Shown here one piece after another: positions 5,341 to 6,233 of a stretch of DNA of 6,233 bases (within the stretch, counting starts at the first letter, position 1; each line of letters begins with the position of its first letter). The DNA comes from Aquificales bacterium (lineage in GTDB: Bacteria > Aquificota > Aquificia > Aquificales > Aquificaceae). A program made the position numbers and the translations under genes. The notes beneath the pieces are model-generated. The model was not told where the DNA came from. It was given only the letters and a program-made list of their open reading frames with translations, and ran no database searches. Location of the stretch: contig WFWF01000079.1 in NCBI GenBank assembly GCA_015491275.1, positions 1 to 6,233 on the forward strand, in the 5' to 3' direction.

Positions 5341-6233
5341 CTACCACCCCACATTTAGATAAACAAGGTGTCTCCTGCTTCCAAATTGGAAGGCGGTACC
5401 TCCCATTTCCTCAGCGTATGTTGTATAAGCAAGGGTGAACACGAGCAAATTGAATTCAACACCTGCGGTTAATTGACCGCCGTATATACCGCCCCTTAGG
5501 GTTATATAACCTTTACTACCCGATAATATCTTACCTTCAGCCCCTATTCTTATTCTCTTAAAAATATCTTTATCCCTGTATGCCATAAATAGATCAACAT
5601 AATCAATTCCTACGGTCCATTCCTTGAATATCCACAGCTTCTTTTGTGAATTCATTGCAAAACCTACATTAGCTGTCATCGGTATGTTTATAACACCCGG
5701 CACGCGTATATCGGTTATGTTCATAAGAGAAAAACCTACGCGTGGATTATACTCCTCTTTCCTTTTGAATCTGTAAATTAAACCTAAATCCAAAGAAAAG
5801 TCAGAACCGTACTTAAGGTAATTTGCAGGATCAAAATCCGGTGTGGTAACCTCGCTTATTCTGAATGTATCGTTAATACCGACTGCATAAAGATACTTTA
5901 TTGAACCGCCGAAGGACCACCTGTTCCTATCATAAGAAAGACCTACAAGGGGACCGCCGTAGGCGATATTTTGGACCTCATAAAGTCCCTCCGTACCGCC
6001 CCCGTGATGCAAGATGCCGTTTATACTAGTCCCTATCAAAAGACCCGCTCCGAAACCCACCTTTCCCTTTTTAACAGCAACAGAGGGTAAAAGGGAAGCA
6101 TATACGTGAATCACTTCCCCCCTATACTTCTTTATCGTGTTGAAGATAACTATATCATCCTTAGATTCAAGAGCCCTCCTGATATCATCCGCTACACTGA
6201 ATACATTGGTACTAATAGAAAGGGTGACGGGTA
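5341..6233 (-). CDS. Outer-membrane beta-barrel protein (N-terminus outside window)
   Basis: Convergent to the phosphatase, with one base between the two stop codons. The frame stays open to the right edge (last whole codon at 6229-6231), giving about 297 visible residues. A GTG at 6112-6114 is a possible start, but the product would have no signal peptide, and upstream residues such as VFSVADDIRRALES look like continuing protein, so I treat the gene as partial. The protein is rich in Gly and aromatics, with alternating hydrophobic/polar stretches typical of membrane beta-strands (SFGGSIKYLYAVG, SLDLGLIYRF, YITLRGGIYGGQLTAGVEF). It ends in LVYLNVGW, an aromatic C-terminal residue like a BAM insertion signal. 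Loop segments are charged. The overall look recalls the FadL/PorV/TraF-like barrel group (proteins often labelled 'conjugal transfer TraF'), but I cannot assign a family or substrate. It is probably transcribed independently of the + strand genes. Confidence 0.75.
   Translation of the reverse strand, partial: PVTLSISTNVFSVADDIRRALESKDDIVIFNTIKKYRGEVIHVYASLLPSVAVKKGKVGFGAGLLIGTSINGILHHGGGTEGLYEVQNIAYGGPLVGLSYDRNRWSFGGSIKYLYAVGINDTFRISEVTTPDFDPANYLKYGSDFSLDLGLIYRFKRKEEYNPRVGFSLMNITDIRVPGVINIPMTANVGFAMNSQKKLWIFKEWTVGIDYVDLFMAYRDKDIFKRIRIGAEGKILSGSKGYITLRGGIYGGQLTAGVEFNLLVFTLAYTTYAEEMGGTAFQFGSRRHLVYLNVGW

Noticed and set aside
6112..6114. GTG as the true start of the - strand barrel gene, preceded by a G-rich run
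   Set aside because: The product would lack any signal peptide although it is clearly an outer-membrane protein, and the frame upstream is open to the window edge with protein-like sequence.
6168..6180. AGGAGG followed four bases later by TTG on the - strand, looking like a start site
   Set aside because: The TTG is out of frame with the barrel gene and its frame hits a stop after a few codons; the AGGAGG simply encodes Arg-Arg in the barrel frame.

Overview
The window reads like part of a thermophilic bacterial chromosome, most likely Aquificota (Aquifex/Hydrogenobacter-like). This is an inference from composition (AT-leaning, Arg mostly AGG/AGA, Ile often ATA, Lys/Glu-rich proteins), very tight gene packing, and a 714-residue LigA with an N-terminal extension that I recall as similar to the Aquifex enzyme. 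No search was possible.

Layout. Six genes run on the + strand: the 3' part of a family 1 encapsulin shell gene (1-354), ligA, ispH, a secreted DsbC-like thioredoxin-fold protein, a small soluble Hanks-type Ser/Thr kinase, and a PP2C-type phosphatase. The junctions are a 1-nt gap, a 42-nt AT-rich gap, a 13-nt overlap, a zero-nt in-frame TAG/ATG abutment and a 4-nt TTGA overlap. The first pair and the last four therefore look like transcriptional units that may be joined. A convergent - strand gene follows after a single base. It encodes an outer-membrane beta-barrel protein whose N-terminus lies beyond the right edge. Nearly every base is coding; the only real intergenic stretch is 2501-2542. 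No tRNA, rRNA, CRISPR or mobile element was seen.

Function. LigA (DNA replication and repair) and IspH (last step of the MEP isoprenoid pathway) are housekeeping enzymes. The encapsulin is a nanocompartment shell subunit whose cargo gene is not in view; it would be expected upstream, outside the window. The most unusual part is the end of the + strand cluster. It holds a secreted oxidoreductase with DsbC-like layout but DsbA-like CPHC and Val-cisPro residues, a kinase of the non-RD type (HSD instead of HRD), and a divergent phosphatase. Kinase and phosphatase are translationally coupled and probably form a reversible phosphorylation switch of unknown substrate. The window does not show a clearly new multi-gene defence or mobile system.
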